Translations under genes and position numbers: made by a program
The notes under the pieces: model-generated
What the model was told of the DNA's origin: nothing
Databases searched by the model: none
What the model saw: the letters and a program-made list of their open reading frames with translations, nothing else
NCBI GenBank assembly: GCA_037953745.1
Contig: JBAKBP010010425.1
Coordinates: forward strand, 1-64,000
DNA length: 64,000 bases
Direction: 5' to 3'
Source of the DNA: Lithodes maja
Lineage: Eukaryota; Arthropoda; Malacostraca; Decapoda; Lithodidae
Shown: piece after piece, positions 33,940 to 46,760 of the stretch
How the letters are laid out: every line of letters begins with the position of its first letter
Numbering within the stretch: position 1 is the stretch's first letter

Positions 33940-36888
33940 TTATTCATTTACAAACGCAGTCAGTCGCGGGTTTGATGCGAGATATTTGTCTAGGCGGAAT
34001 TTAAATGAATCAACGGTGCTGCAGTCTATAACGTCTCGGGGAAGCCCATTCCACAAGTTGACAACTCGATTGAAGAAGAAATTCTTAGATTCGTGTGAGT
34101 TAAAAGATTTACCAATAATTTTGCAACCGTTTCCCCGCGTGTAATTAGATTGGTCGATAGTGAAGTACTTACTACAGTTCATATTGTCGATGCCTTTGAT
34201 GATTTTGAACACTTGAATTAAGTCACCTCTTAATCTGCGCTGGGTTAAAGGAAATAGATTTAATTCTCTAAGACGCTCTTCGTATGGTTTGTTCTTTAGG
34301 CTAGGTATCATTTTGGTAACTCTACGTTGAACTCGTTCTAGCTTGTTTATGTCTTTTTGGTAATAAGGGCACCAGCATTGAACGCAGTATTCCAGAAGAG
34401 GGCGGACTAAGGAATTGTAAAGGGTTAGGATTACGTCTTTGGTTTTATGCTCAAATGATCTGCCTATAAAGCCAATTATTTTGTTTGCCTTCTTAACAAC
34501 TTCTGAACATTGTTGACTCGGTTTTAGGTTACTCGATATTGTTACTCCCAGATCGGTTTCTCTGTTTACATTCTTAAGCTGAGTGCCATTCATCGAATAG
34601 TTTGCTTTCTCATTTAGGTATCCGATATGTAGTACTTTACATTTATCCGCATTGAAACTCATTTGCCAAATTTGGGCCCAATGTGACAATTTATCTAGAT
34701 TGTGTTGCATATCGTCAACTTGATCTTTTGAGAGTACGCTATTTGCAATTTTTGTATCGTCAGCAAATTTTGAGATTGTACAGGTGAGACCCTCATCTTG
34801 TCGTTGATGTAAATTAGAAAGAGAATTGGTCCTAGTACCGATCCCTGGGGTACCCCGCTACTTACATTGGTCCATTTAGATGCCTTACCGTTTATGACTA
34901 CTCTTTGCTTTCTGTCGCTGAGCCAATTTGTTATCCATTTCAACACACCGTCTTGTATTCCATGCGCTTTTAGTTTTAGCAGTAAACGTTTGTGGGGAAC
35001 TTTGTCAAAGGCCTTTTGAAAATCAAGGTATATAATATCTACAGCTTTACTCTCATCGTAGAGGTTGAGGATATCGTGGAAGAAGTCTAAGAGGTTTGTT
35101 AAACAGGAACGTTTTTTACGAAAGCCGTGTTGAGTATCTTTAAGTATGTTATTTTCCTCTAAGTGATTTACGAGTCTGTCTCTTATGACCGTTTCTAGCA
35201 TTTTACATACAACTGAGGTTAAGCTAATTGGACGATAGTTACTGGGTAGGGATTTGCTGCCTTTTTTGAATATCGGTGTTACGTTGGCTATCTTCCACTG
35301 ATCAGGCATAGTTCCAGACTGCAAGGATTTATTGAATAGTAATGTCAGTGGTTTGGAGAGCTCATCCTTAGCTTCCTTTAGAACTCTAGGCGAGATTGTA
35401 TCAGGTCCAGGCGTTTTATTTACCTTGAGTTTATCTAAACAATTCAATACTTCTCTCTCTGTAACGGTGATATTGCTTAGAACATCTGAATTATCAATCT
35501 GAATCGGCGATGGTGTAGGGATATCACTGAGGTCTTCTGTTGTAAAAACTGATGCAAAGAAGGTATTGAGGGCATTACTCATTTGTACTTCGTCTTTGGT
35601 GTATTCTCCATTTTCATCGACTAACGGTCCAACAGTTGAAGTAACTACTTTTTTCTTTCTGATATAACTATAGAATTCGTTCGGGTTTGTTTTACTTTGA
35701 TTCGCAATATGTAACTCTAGGGTCTTTTTACTTTGCTTAATTAACTTTTTGGCTTTGCGTCGTAGCTCTACAAATTTCACCCGTTCTTCGTCATTTTGTG
35801 AGGATTTTAATCTATCATTAGCAATTTTTTTAGCAAGCAGGCAGTTTGAAATATCTTTATTCCACCATTTGGGCTTATTATTATGGCCTGGACGCCGTAT
35901 TTTCGATGGTATGCAGTCTTGCACTGCTTTTAGGTAAGTGGTTTCGAATAACTTCCAAGATGTATTTATGTCGTTATTGTTAATTAAAAAGCTCCAGTCA
36001 GTTTCTTTAAACATAGCTCTAAGTTTATGAAAGTTTGCTTTCTTGAAATTAGGGACTTTTTCGATGCTACTATTTGGTTCGTTACTAGTAAAGTTTAAAG
36101 TGAAAGTTATCGTACGATGGTCGCTGTTACTGAATTCATCACCAACATTCAAATTCTCTATTAATTCTTCTTTTGTTGCAAGTACAATGTCAAGAACGTT
36201 ATTACCACGGGTCGGTGTTCGAACAAATTGATAAAGCGAACTCTCTTGCAAGTTCGTATACAAGTCATGTCCGGAGTGTGAAGTAAGAGTATCGCCCCAC
36301 TTGGTCACAGGTAAATTAAAGTCGCCAAAAAATACGGTATCTTGTGAGTTACTTACATCTGCAATTTGTTCATAAATTTCTCGGTCAGTTTGCACTGATT
36401 GAGCTGGAGGTCTGTATTGCAAGTATTATTTTTGTACCTTTATTATTCTTTATTAGTACAAAAGATGTGTCGACGTTCACAATTTGAGGTTTTGACAAGA
36501 GGGTCGGGTTAAGACTTTCTTTGATATAAAATAAAACGCCACCTCCATTTTTATTTATTCGGCTTTTCTCAAACATTACATAACCGGGAAGTGAATACTC
36601 TGCTAAAAAGTCTCTATCTACTGTATTGAGCCAAGATTCTGTTATAATACCAATCACATCATAATTTTCAGTAAACACTAGTTCCTCTAAATCTGAAAAT
36701 TTATTGCGTATGCTACGAGCGTTTGCATAGAAAAACTTTAAAGTTGCGGTTTTAGAACTCACAGAACGTTCTTTAATCACATTTTTGGTTCTGATCGGAT
36801 CTACATTTACATTCATGACTGACATTGGTCCTCGGTCGTTATCCCTGGCGGTTTTGAATTTGGGTCGTGTTGGTGGAGCTTTATCCAA
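33940..36888 (-). pseudogene. CR1-A ORF2 (endonuclease and reverse transcriptase), frameshifted
   Basis: Three overlapping frame pieces. 36888-36385 is the N-terminal endonuclease (FYANARSIRNK, ITESWLN). 36422-34695 holds the rest of the endonuclease (FFGDFNLP, NSDHRTITF), the linker (YSYIRKKK intact, where copy 1 has a stop) and the reverse transcriptase to GVPQGSVLGP. 34710-33940 is the C-terminal region to the natural stop. The first break is a 5-bp deletion near 36420; the second is a missing T near 34797, just before the catalytic ADD box. A 3-bp insertion adds one Ile near ITESW. First in-frame start codon not reliable: copies 1 and 4 suggest an ATG about 25 codons in. Confidence 0.9.
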
Positions 36889-37157
36889 ATTCGCGGTTCT
36901 TGACAGATTAGCATTTAATTCCTTCGCAGGTTGCCGCCCTCGCTGTCTTCGGTCCTCCTTCCTGGTTGTCCTGTGCTGAGTCGATTTCTTCTCCGAAAAT
37001 CCTTCACCGCATCGTTGAGAAGACGCCCAAAACGTGCTGCTCCCACCTGGTTCAGATGAACTCCATCGTCCGAAAACAAATAGTCATCGTAGTAGAAATT
37101 GTCCCAGGTGTCGACGAATCCCACGTTTTCCTTCCTGCAGAGGTTTGCTAGACAACG
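36889..37157 (-). pseudogene. CR1-A ORF1 C-terminal remnant, copy 3
   Basis: The frame from about 37157 to 36915 encodes GFVDTWDNFYYDDYLF and DGVHLNQVGAARFG, the SGNH-type C-terminal motif, followed by the basic tail. 5'-truncated, so no start. Confidence 0.7.
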
Positions 37158-37380
37158 GGAGAGAGAGAGAGGAGGGGGAGGAAAATTTAGAGGGTAGGGA
37201 AAGGATGTACTGTATGTAAAGGGACGATGGGGAGAGATGAAGGAGTGAGAGAGAGCGTGTGTGTGTGTTATCGGGAGAGAGAGAGAGGTGGGGAGGGAGA
37301 GAGAAAGGGGGGGGGGGGGAATTCAGCGAAGGTAGGGAAAGAATGCATATAAAGGGACAATAGGGAGAGAGAGAGGTGGG
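37158..37380. repeat. Purine-rich minisatellite, right of CR1-A copy 3
   Basis: Two further units of the repeat at 33553-33714, with ACAATGGGG/ACGATGGGG and GGTAGGGAAAG landmarks. Confidence 0.8.
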
Positions 37381-38085
37381 GAAGGAATGAGTGAATTATT
37401 GAAGGAATAAGCAAATGTGAATTAAAAAACAGCAGGAAAGGAAAATTAAAAAGAGGAATGATACTGAGGAGTGGTTGAAGAAAAATGAAAGAATATAAGC
37501 GATAAGAAAGAAAGGCACAGTAGCAGAGAGAGAGAGAGAGAGAATGTGATGGAGGGAAGAAAGAATAGTGTGTGAAAAAGAAAGAGAGAGGGGGAATCTC
37601 AGGAATGATTCGTAGGGAAGTAGAAAACAATAGATATAGAAAAGATGAGGAAATACAAAAAATTATAAGAACATTAGGTAGGAAATTATATACAAATAAT
37701 AAGTTTGCCTATAAATGAAACCATAACTATATACGTGCCTCACAGAGAAGAAAAACAAATATGTGTACAAGAGAGAAGGCAAAGGAACTGACAATGGAAA
37801 TGGAAACAAATAAAATAAATAAAAGCCCTCCCCCCCCCCCCCCAAAAAAAAAAAAAAAAAAATCGTAATAATAATAATAATAATAATAATAAAATAAACA
37901 TTAAAAGTATATATTTCCTAATTTATCTGCTGTTTCTCCCTGGATTTGTCAGGGGTTAAAGATTACAATATAAATCTCAGCTAGCCACATACAAATTAAC
38001 ATACATATATAGTGTATACAGTAATATAGTCGGAGAGAGAGAGAGAGAGAGGGGGGGGGGGCAATATATATTATGGGCACAATTT
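37381..38085. other. A-rich non-coding DNA
   Basis: Purine-rich DNA with a C14 run directly followed by an A19 run (37830-37862) and a TAA/ATA run (about 37865-37893). No gene recognised. Confidence 0.6.
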
Positions 38086-39575
38086 AATAAACGATATGGA
38101 AAGAAGAGTAAACAGTGAATGAAGAGACCAAATAAACGATATGGAAAGAAGAGTAAACAGTGAATGAAGAGACCAAATAAACGATATGGAAAGAAGAGTA
38201 AACAGTGAATGAAGAGACCAAATAAACGATATGGAAAGAAGAGTAAACAGTGAATGAAGAGACCAAATAAACGATATGGAAAGAAGAGTAAACAGTGAAT
38301 GAAGAGACCAAATAAACGATATGGAAAGAAGAGTAAACAGTGAATGAAGAGACCAAATAAACGATATGGAAAGAAGAGTAAACAGTGAATGAAGAGACCA
38401 AATAAACGATATGGAAAGAAGAGTAAACAGTGAATGAAGAGACCAAATAAACGATATGGAAAGAAGAGTAAACAGTGAATGAAGAGACCAAATAAACGAT
38501 ATGGAAAGAAGAGTAAACAGTGAATGAAGAGACCAAATAAACGATATGGAAAGAAGAGTAAACAGTGAATGAAGAGACCAAATAAACGATATGGAAAGAA
38601 GAGTAAACAGTGAATGAAGAGACCAAATAAACGATATGGAAAGAAGAGTAAACAGTGAATGAAGAGACCAAATAAACGATATGGAAAGAAGAGTAAACAG
38701 TGAATGAAGAGACCAAATAAACGATATGGAAAGAAGAGTAAACAGTGAATGAAGAGACCAAATAAACGATATGGAAAGAAGAGTAAACAGTGAATGAAGA
38801 GACCAAATAAACGATATGGAAAGAAGAGTAAACAGTGAATGAAGAGACCAAATAAACGATATGGAAAGAAGAGTAAACAGTGAATGAAGAGACCAAATAA
38901 ACGATATGGAAAGAAGAGTAAACAGTGAATGAAGAGACCAAATAAACGATATGGAAAGAAGAGTAAACAGTGAATGAAGAGACCAAATAAACGATATGGA
39001 AAGAAGAGTAAACAGTGAATGAAGAGACCAAATAAACGATATGGAAAGAAGAGTAAACAGTGAATGAAGAGACCAAATAAACGATATGGAAAGAAGAGTA
39101 AACAGTGAATGAAGAGACCAAATAAACGATATGGAAAGAAGAGTAAACAGTGAATGAAGAGACCAAATAAACGATATGGAAAGAAGAGTAAACAGTGAAT
39201 GAAGAGACCAAATAAACGATATGGAAAGAAGAGTAAACAGTGAATGAAGAGACCAAATAAACGATATGGAAAGAAGAGTAAACAGTGAATGAAGAGACCA
39301 AATAAACGATATGGAAAGAAGAGTAAACAGTGAATGAAGAGACCAAATAAACGATATGGAAAGAAGAGTAAACAGTGAATGAAGAGACCAAATAAACGAT
39401 ATGGAAAGAAGAGTAAACAGTGAATGAAGAGACCAAATAAACGATATGGAAAGAAGAGTAAACAGTGAATGAAGAGACCAAATAAACGATATGGAAAGAA
39501 GAGTAAACAGTGAATGAAGAGACCAAATAAACGATATGGAAAGAAGAGTAAACAGTGAATGAAGAGACCAAATAA
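38086..39575. repeat. 45-bp tandem array, about 33 identical copies
   Basis: Every copy I read is the same: a 45-bp unit starting AATAAACGATATGGAAAG and ending GAATGAAGAGACC. Total about 1,490 bp, or 33.1 copies. Because 45 is divisible by 3 the minus strand stays open and yields a 15-residue hydrophobic peptide repeat. That frame runs on into the neighbouring CA repeat and is not a gene. The uniformity implies very recent expansion or homogenisation. Confidence 0.98.
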
Positions 39576-39639
39576 TTATAGGTATACACAAGGTAGGAGA
39601 AAGTAAATTAAGAAAAGACAAAAGAACAGAAAAGAAGGG

Positions 39640-40413
<774 letters not shown>

Positions 40414-40551
40414 GTACAAAGGAGTACAAAGGAAATCAAGCAACAACAGATCTAGTGACCCTTCTAGGCTGCTTGTCCTCCAAAACACTGAGGATCAAGT
40501 GTCCAAACAGTGGTTTAGAGTGGGTAAGGGAACATTGGAAAGGGAACTACT

Positions 40552-40575
40552 GCCCTGCCACTAACGTGGCAGGAC
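40552..40575 (-). other. 3' UTR hairpin of CR1-A copy 4
   Basis: Same hairpin as at 4258-4281 and 33861-33884. Confidence 0.65.
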
Positions 40576-40625
40576 TAGGAAGTTAGTAGGGGACATATGG
40601 GTTAGTAACTGAGGGGAGGATAAAG

Positions 40626-43576
40626 TTATTCATTTACAAACGCAGTCAGTCGCGGGTTTGATGCGAGATATTTGTCTAGGCGGAATTTAAATGAATCAAC
40701 GGTGCTGCAGTCTATAATGTTTCGGGGAAGCCCATTCCACAAGTTGACAACTCGATTGAAGAAGAAATTCTTAGATTCGTGCGAGTTAAAAGGATTTCCA
40801 TAATTTTGCAACCGTTTCCCCGTGTGTAATTAGATTGGTCGATAGTGAAGTACTTACTACAGTTCATATTGTCGATGCCTTTGATGATTTTGAACACTTG
40901 AATTAAGTCGCCTCTTAATCTGCGCTGGGTTAAAGGAAATAGATTTAATTCTCTAAGACGCTCTTCGTATGGTTTGTTCTTTAGGCTAGGTATCATTTTG
41001 GTAACTCTACGTTGAACTCGTTCTAGCTTGTTTATATCTTTTTGGTAATAAGGGCACCAGGATTGAACGCAGTATTCCAGAAGAGGGCGGACTAAGGAAT
41101 TGTAAAGGGTTAGGATAACTTCTTTGGATTTATGCTCAAATGACCTGCCTATAAAGCCAATTATTTTGTTTGCCTTCTTAACAACTTCTGAACATTGTTG
41201 ACTCGGTTTTAGGTTACTCGATATTGTTACTCCCAGATCAGTTTCTCTGTTTACATTCTTAAGCTGAGTGCCATTCATCGAATAGTTTGCTTTCTCATTT
41301 AGGTATCCGACATGTAGTACTTTACATTTATCCGCATTGAAACTCATTTGCCAAATTTGGGCCCAACATGACAATTTATCTAGATTGTGTTGCATATCGT
41401 CAACTTGTTCTTTTGAGAGTACGCTATTTGCAATTTTTGTATCGTCAGCAAATTTTGAGATTGTGCAGGTGAGACCCTCATCTATGTCGTTGATGTAAAT
41501 TAGAAAGAGAATTGGTCCTAGTACCGATCCCTGGGGTACCCCGGCTACTTACATTGGTCCATTTAGATGCCTTACCGTTTATGACTACTCTTTGCTTTCT
41601 GTTGTTGAGCCAATTTTCTATCCATTTCAACACACCGTCTTGTATTCCATGCGCTTTTAGTTTTAGCAGTAAACGTTTGTGGGGAACTTTGTCAAAGGCC
41701 TTTTGAAAATCAAGGTATATAATATCTACAGCTTTACTCTCATCGTAGAGGTTGAGGATATCGTGGAAGAAGTCTAAGAGGTTTGTTAAACAGGAACGTT
41801 TTTTACGAAAGCCGTGTTGAGTATCTTTAAGTATGTTATTTTCCTCTAAGTGATTTACGAGTCTGTCTCGTATGACCGTTTCTAGCATTTACATACAACT
41901 GAGGTTAAGCTAATTGGACGATAGTTACTGGGTAGAGATTTGCTGCCTTTTTTGAATATCGGTGTTACGTTGGCTAGCTTCCACTGATCAGGCATAGTTC
42001 CAGACTGCAAGGATTTATTGAATAGTAATGTCAGTGGTTTGGAGAGCTCATTCTTAGCTTCCTTTAGAACTCTAGGCGAGATTGTATCAGGTCCTGGCGT
42101 TTTATTTACTTTGAGTTTATCTAAACAATTCAATACTTCTCTCTCTGTAACGGTGATATTGCTTAGAACATCTGAATTATCAATCTGAATCGGCGATGGT
42201 GTAGGGATATCACTGAGGTCTTCGGTTGTAAAAACTGATGCAAAGAAGTATTGAGGGCATTACTCATTTGTACTTCGTCTTTGGTGTATTCTCCTTTTTC
42301 ATCGACTAACGGTCCAACAGTTTGAAGTAACTACTTTTTTCTTTCTGATATAACTATAGAATTCTTTCGGGTTTGTTTTACTTTGATTCGCAATATGTAA
42401 CTCTAAGGTCTTTTTACTTTGCTTAATTAACTTTTTGGCTTTGCGTCGTAGCTCTACAAATTTCACCCGTTCTTCGTCATTTTGTGAGGATTTTAATCTA
42501 TCATTAGCAAATTTTTTAGCAAGCAGGCAGTTTGAAATATCTTTATTCCACCATTTGGGCTTATTATTATGGCCTGGACGCCGTATTTTCGATGGTATGC
42601 AGTCTTGCACTGCTTTTAGGTAAGTGGTTTCGAATAACTTCCAAGATGTATTTATGTCGTTATTGTTAATTAAAAAGCTCCAGTCAGTTTCTTTAAACAT
42701 AGCTCTAAGTTTATGGAAGTTTGCTTTCTTGAAATTAGGGACTTTTTCGATGCTACTATTTGGTTCGTTACTAGTAAACTTTAAAGTGAAAGTTATCGTA
42801 CGATGGTCGCTGTTACTGAATTCATCACCAACATTCAAATTCTCTATCAATTCTTCTTTTGTTGCAAGTACAATGTCAAGAACGTTATTACCACGGGTCG
42901 GCGTTCGAACAAATTGATAAAGCGAACTCTCTTGCAAGTTCGTATACAAGTCATGTCCGGAGTGTGAAGTAAGAGTATCGCCCCACTTGGTCACAGGTAA
43001 ATTAAAGTCGCCAAAAATTACGGTATCTTGTGAGTTACTTACATCTGCAATTTGTTCGTAAATTTCTCGGTCAGTTTGCACTGATTGAGCTGGAGGTCTG
43101 TATATTAACGCAAGTATTATTTTTGTACCTTTATTATTCTTTATTAGCACAAAAGATGTGTCGACGTTCACAATTTGAGGTTTTGACACGAGGGTCGGGT
43201 TAAGACTTTCTTTGATATAAAATAAAACGCCACCTCCATTTTTATTTATTCGGCTGTTCTCAAACATTACATAACCGGGAAGTGAATACTCTGCTAAAAA
43301 GTCTCTATCTTCTGTATTGAGCCAAGATTCTGTTATGCCAATCACATCATAATTTTCTGTAAACACTAGTTCCTCTAAATCTGAAAATTTATTGCGTATG
43401 CTACGAGCGTTTGCATAGAAAACCTTTAAAGTTGCGGTTTTAGAACTCGCATTACGTTCTTTCATCGAATTTTTGGTTCTGGTCGGATCTACATTTACAT
43501 TCATGGCTGTCCTCGGTCCTCGGTCGTTATCCCTGACGGTTTTGAATTTGGGTCGTGTTGGTGGAGATTTATCCAA
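40626..43576 (-). pseudogene. CR1-A ORF2, copy 4, several frameshifts
   Basis: Endonuclease and linker run from about 43576 (first ATG about 43504) to 42320, with FYANARSIRNK, ITESWLN, IFGDFNLP and NSDHRTITF intact and YSYIRKKK kept. An extra T near 42321 shifts the frame. The reverse transcriptase follows in pieces: 42133-41882, 41888-41478 (QKAFDKVPH, but an extra G-C near 41543 breaks the GVPQG motif), 41395-40712 (thumb) and 40811-40626 (C-terminus, after a small deletion near 40798). At least four small indels, so inactive. Confidence 0.9.
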
Positions 43577-43602
43577 ATTCGCGGTTCTTGACGGATTAGT
43601 AT

Positions 43603-43963
43603 TTAATTCCTTTGTAGGTTGCCGTCCTCGCTGTCTTCGGTCCTCCTTCCTGGTTGTCCTGTGCTGAGTCGATTTCTTCTCCGAAAATCCTTCACCGCAT
43701 CGTTGAGAAGACGCCCAAAACGTGCTGCTCCCACCTGGTTCAGATGAACTCCATCGTCCGAAAACAAATAGTCATCGTAGTAGAAATTGTCCCAGGTGTC
43801 GACGAATCCCACGTTCTCCTTCCTGCAGAGGTTTGCTAGACAACGATTTGTGCTGGTGGCTATGTTGTAAAATCGGCTCTCTACACCGAGCCGGGGAACG
43901 ATTCCTGAGACGATGATCCTTGATGACTTCTCCTTAAACGACTTGATCAGCTGCTGGTACTTT
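43603..43963 (-). pseudogene. CR1-A ORF1, SGNH-esterase-like C-terminal half
   Basis: About 120 codons ending at 43603 with YQQLIKSFKEKSSRIIVSG, FVDTWDNF, DGVHLNQVGAARFG and a basic tail. Block spacing and the DGVH motif fit an SGNH hydrolase; the catalytic Ser block would lie upstream and is missing through truncation. Reading further upstream leaves the element and enters the family B LINE. CR1 ORF1 proteins are RNA-binding or esterase-like accessory factors; the exact role here is inferred. Confidence 0.75.
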
Positions 43964-44931
43964 AAAAGCACAAGTGGAGTTCCGCAGGGAGCGGTGCTGG
44001 CTCCCATAATGTTTCTAATATACATTAACGACATGCCAAAGGATATAAATGCATATATGAATATGTTTGCAGATGATGCCAAGATCATGAAGCATATAGA
44101 AGATGAAAACAGTGGTAGGGAATTACAGAGGGATTTGGATAGGATAGATCAATGGAGCAAGAAGTGGAAAATGGAATTTAACACAAATAAATGTCATGTA
44201 GTGGAAATGGGAGTAAGTAAAAGAAGGCCACATATGGAATATAAGTTAGGAGAAAACACTATTAACCCATCAGAGAAAGAAAAGGACTTAGGGATAACTG
44301 TTAGGAGTGATCTTTCACCTGAGAATCATATTAATAAGATAGTGGGAGAAACATATGGACTGCTAAACAGAATAAAAATAGCATTTAACTATATAAACGA
44401 GGAGATGCTGGAGAAAATAATAAAAACATTGGTGAGACCAAGACTGGAGTATGCGGCAGTGGTGTGGACACCACATCTAAAAAAGCATATAAAGAAGCTG
44501 GAGAAGGTTCAGAGAGCTGCAACTAGGATGATACCAGAACTGAGAGAATTACCATATGAGGAGAGATTAAAGAAATTAGATTTACCATCTCTAATGGATA
44601 GGAGGGAGAGAGGCGATATGATTATGATGTACAAATGTGTGAGAGGACTCGAAAAGGTGGACAAGAAGGGTTATATTGTGAAAGATAATGGTAGAACTAG
44701 GGGGCATAGATATAAGCTAATGAAAGGAAGATGTAAAGGAGATGTGAGAAAGTATAGTTTCCCTTACAGAAGTATAAGTAAATGGAATCAGTTGGAAGAG
44801 GAAGTGGTGTGTGCCCAAAACATTCATATTTTTAAGGCAAAGTTAGATAATTGTAACTCAGGAAGCGGGACAATACGAGCCTAAAAAGCTCAACTCCTGT
44901 ATACTACAAATAGGTAAATACAAATAGGTAA

Positions 44932-44935
<4 letters not shown>
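43964..44935 (+). pseudogene. CR1-like LINE, family B, reverse transcriptase C-terminal part and 3' end
   Basis: Resumes with SGVPQGAVLAPIMFLIYIND, then NMFADDAKIM (catalytic Asp pair), KWKMEFNTNKCHVVEMG, KDLGITVRSDLS, VRPRLEYAAVVW, LEKVQRAATRMIP and a stop at 44884. A short 3' UTR ends in repeated AAATAGGTAAATAC and runs into CA repeats. Without the CR1-A insertion the frame would appear continuous with 39846-40413. The endonuclease is absent (5'-truncated). Confidence 0.92.

Positions 44936-44992
<57 letters not shown>
44936..44992. repeat. CA microsatellite
   Basis: About 28 CA units between the 3' end of the family B LINE and a SINE head. Confidence 0.95.
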
Positions 44993-44993
<1 letters not shown>

Positions 44994-45330
44994 CCCGTAG
45001 CCTAGTAGGTAGAGCTCTCGTCTCACACACGAGGGGTCGGGGGTTCAATCCCCCGCCGGGCGGAGACAAATTGGGCTTGTCTCTTTTCATGTGTTAGCCT
45101 CAGTTCACCTAGCTGTAAATTGGTACCTGGAATAAGTGGACGACGTTGTGACGTCCCATCTGGGGTTGGCAAAAATGGTACAAGGCGAGATGGGTATCAT
45201 ATGGTTCACCTAAGCTGATGGCTACCTAAGCCTTCGGGCGAGACGGTACCGTCTATAGTGAGAATGGTACCATACAGATCCACCCTAAGCCTTCGTTTCC
45301 GATGTCGCCAATTGGCTAAAAATACAGACT
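44993..45330 (+). mobile_element. tRNA-derived SINE candidate
   Basis: The first ~72 bp fold as a tRNA: acceptor GCCCG pairing with CGGGC, D-arm GTAGCCTAGTAGGTAGAGCT (A box), anticodon stem CTCGT/ACGAG with loop CTCACAC (anticodon CAC, valine-like), T-arm CGGGGGTTCAATCCCCCG (B box). It is followed by a non-tRNA body with CCTCAGTTCACCTAGCTG and GGTACCTGGAATAAGTGG, which is how tRNA SINEs are built. No target duplication determined and the 3' edge is approximate. Confidence 0.7.
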
Positions 45331-45429
45331 ACACACACATCCACAGCCATTCCAACGATACATATAACACCTACACATATAGGAGGCGGGAAATAACGAG
45401 CATGCTCACTCCCGCAATACAACTAGAGT

Positions 45430-45478
<49 letters not shown>

Positions 45479-45563
45479 CACACAGGGAAAAAGAGAGAGA
45501 GATAATATACAAAAGAATATATATAAATAGGACAGGGAAAAGGGAAAAGTCAGGCATGCACAC

Positions 45564-45596
<33 letters not shown>

Positions 45597-45929
45597 AGTA
45601 CATACATACACACACACACAAACAAACACACAGAAAGAGAGAGAGAGAGAGAGAGCGATACTATACAAAAGAATATATATAAATAGGACAGAGGAGTAGG
45701 AAAAGTTAGAGTCTCAGAAGGAAGTAATACATTATACGGTTATAAGCACACACAAAGACTCACTACACGCACATACACATATACGCTCATGCACACACGC
45801 ACACATATACAGACGCACACACTCACACTCTCTCTTACACGCACACACACTACACACCCATTCAGACAGACGCACACTCTCTCACTCACACACTCTCTCT
45901 CTCTCTCTCATCACTCACTCACTCACTCA

Positions 45930-45970
<41 letters not shown>

Positions 45971-46020
45971 TTTCTCTCTCTCTCTCTCACTCTCTCTCTC
46001 TCACTCTCTCTCTCTCATTT
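45331..46020. repeat. CA, GA, TC and CT microsatellites with a duplicated module
   Basis: CA runs at about 45435-45470, 45569-45596 and 45929-45965, with CT runs to 46018. The module ATACAAAAGAATATATATAA with ATAGGACAG occurs at 45507 and 45663, each near CA/GA runs. No gene. Confidence 0.88.
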
Positions 46021-46135
46021 TTGACTCCAACTTCCTTGAATTTGGATCTCTGTCACTCTTATGGCTATGGAGACACTCGTTCCAGGCAGCTCTGCATTTT
46101 TGTCTCCTTCATACGCATATCAAAATATATGAGAT
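46021..46135 (+). repeat. Fragment resembling the Jockey LINE 3' UTR
   Basis: Shares CTGTCACTCTT, CAGGCAG(C/T)TCTG and TTTTTGTCT in the same order with the 3' UTR at about 19337-19405. Confidence 0.5.
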
Positions 46136-46628
46136 GTCCTTTAATTAATCCATTGATCCCTCGAGATATTTTCTAAGCTATATAACATAATTTGGCAGTA
46201 GCATTAACCCTTTGAAGATTGTGACGCATTTTGACAGTATATTCTGGCTATCATTAGACGATTTTATACAGTTTAAGAAGGACCTGTGGGAATGATAAGG
46301 ATAAAGACCATTTCCATTATCCCTCTAACTTCCATATACCCTTCCCATATCCAAATAATATTATCAAATAATAGCCGGAATACATACAATAAATGCGTAT
46401 CGGATCTTGAAAGGGTTAATACAATATCAAATACATTAGTCTGATTGATATAGGTGTATATTTAAATGGTTTGGGATGACGCATTTTGTAATGAATAACT
46501 CTGATAATGAACATGAACAGACATATCTATTTTATGATTTTGAGCTAAATGTACTAGTCTGCTGATTGGTTATTCAAATACTTGTTCAACTACATATTGG
46601 TGGTGATTGCATAGACCCTCCAACTTTT

Positions 46629-46631
<3 letters not shown>
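46136..46631. other. Non-coding DNA with a dispersed repeat R1 copy
   Basis: R1 landmarks TTAGACGATTTTATACAG and TTTAAGAAGGACCTGTGG lie at about 46253-46290. Nothing else recognised. Confidence 0.6.
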
Positions 46632-46659
<28 letters not shown>

Positions 46660-46670
46660 CTGTATATACC

Positions 46671-46746
<76 letters not shown>
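46632..46746. repeat. CA then TA microsatellite
   Basis: A short CA run followed by a long TA tract with an ACCGGT centre, like that at 27273. Confidence 0.95.
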
Positions 46747-46749
<3 letters not shown>

Positions 46750-46760
46750 TATATGAGATA

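Larger units (their letters stand above)
33715..37157 (-). mobile_element. CR1-type LINE, family A, copy 3
   Basis: About 3.44 kb on the minus strand, from the 3' terminal repeat (AAAGGAGTAC units near 33715-33740) to within ORF1 at 37157. It inserted into a purine-rich minisatellite. Flanks suggest a GGGAG duplication (33711-33715 region and 37157-37161), but microhomology prevents certainty. Three lesions are seen: a 5-bp deletion near 36420, a 3-bp insertion near 36645 and a 1-bp deletion near 34797. Confidence 0.93.
40414..43963 (-). mobile_element. CR1-type LINE, family A, copy 4, nested in family B LINE
   Basis: About 3.55 kb on the minus strand, the longest copy of the family here. 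It runs from the 3' terminal repeat (AAAGGAGTAC) to inside the SGNH-like ORF1. It split the reverse transcriptase of a family B LINE: the family B reading frame matches up on both sides with at most a base or two of uncertainty. Confidence 0.95.

Noticed and set aside
36785..37219. Short plus-strand frames opposite CR1-A copy 3
   Set aside because: Antisense of the LINE; the same peptides appear opposite copy 4, as expected for homologous DNA, not for genes.
38086..39575. CRISPR-like array
   Set aside because: Copies are contiguous with no spacers, and the context is eukaryotic repeat DNA.
44993..45065. Free-standing tRNA-Val(CAC) gene
   Set aside because: It folds well, but it is followed by a SINE-type body, lies against a CA run and has no oligo-T terminator at the expected position. 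I cannot exclude a functional tRNA without synteny.
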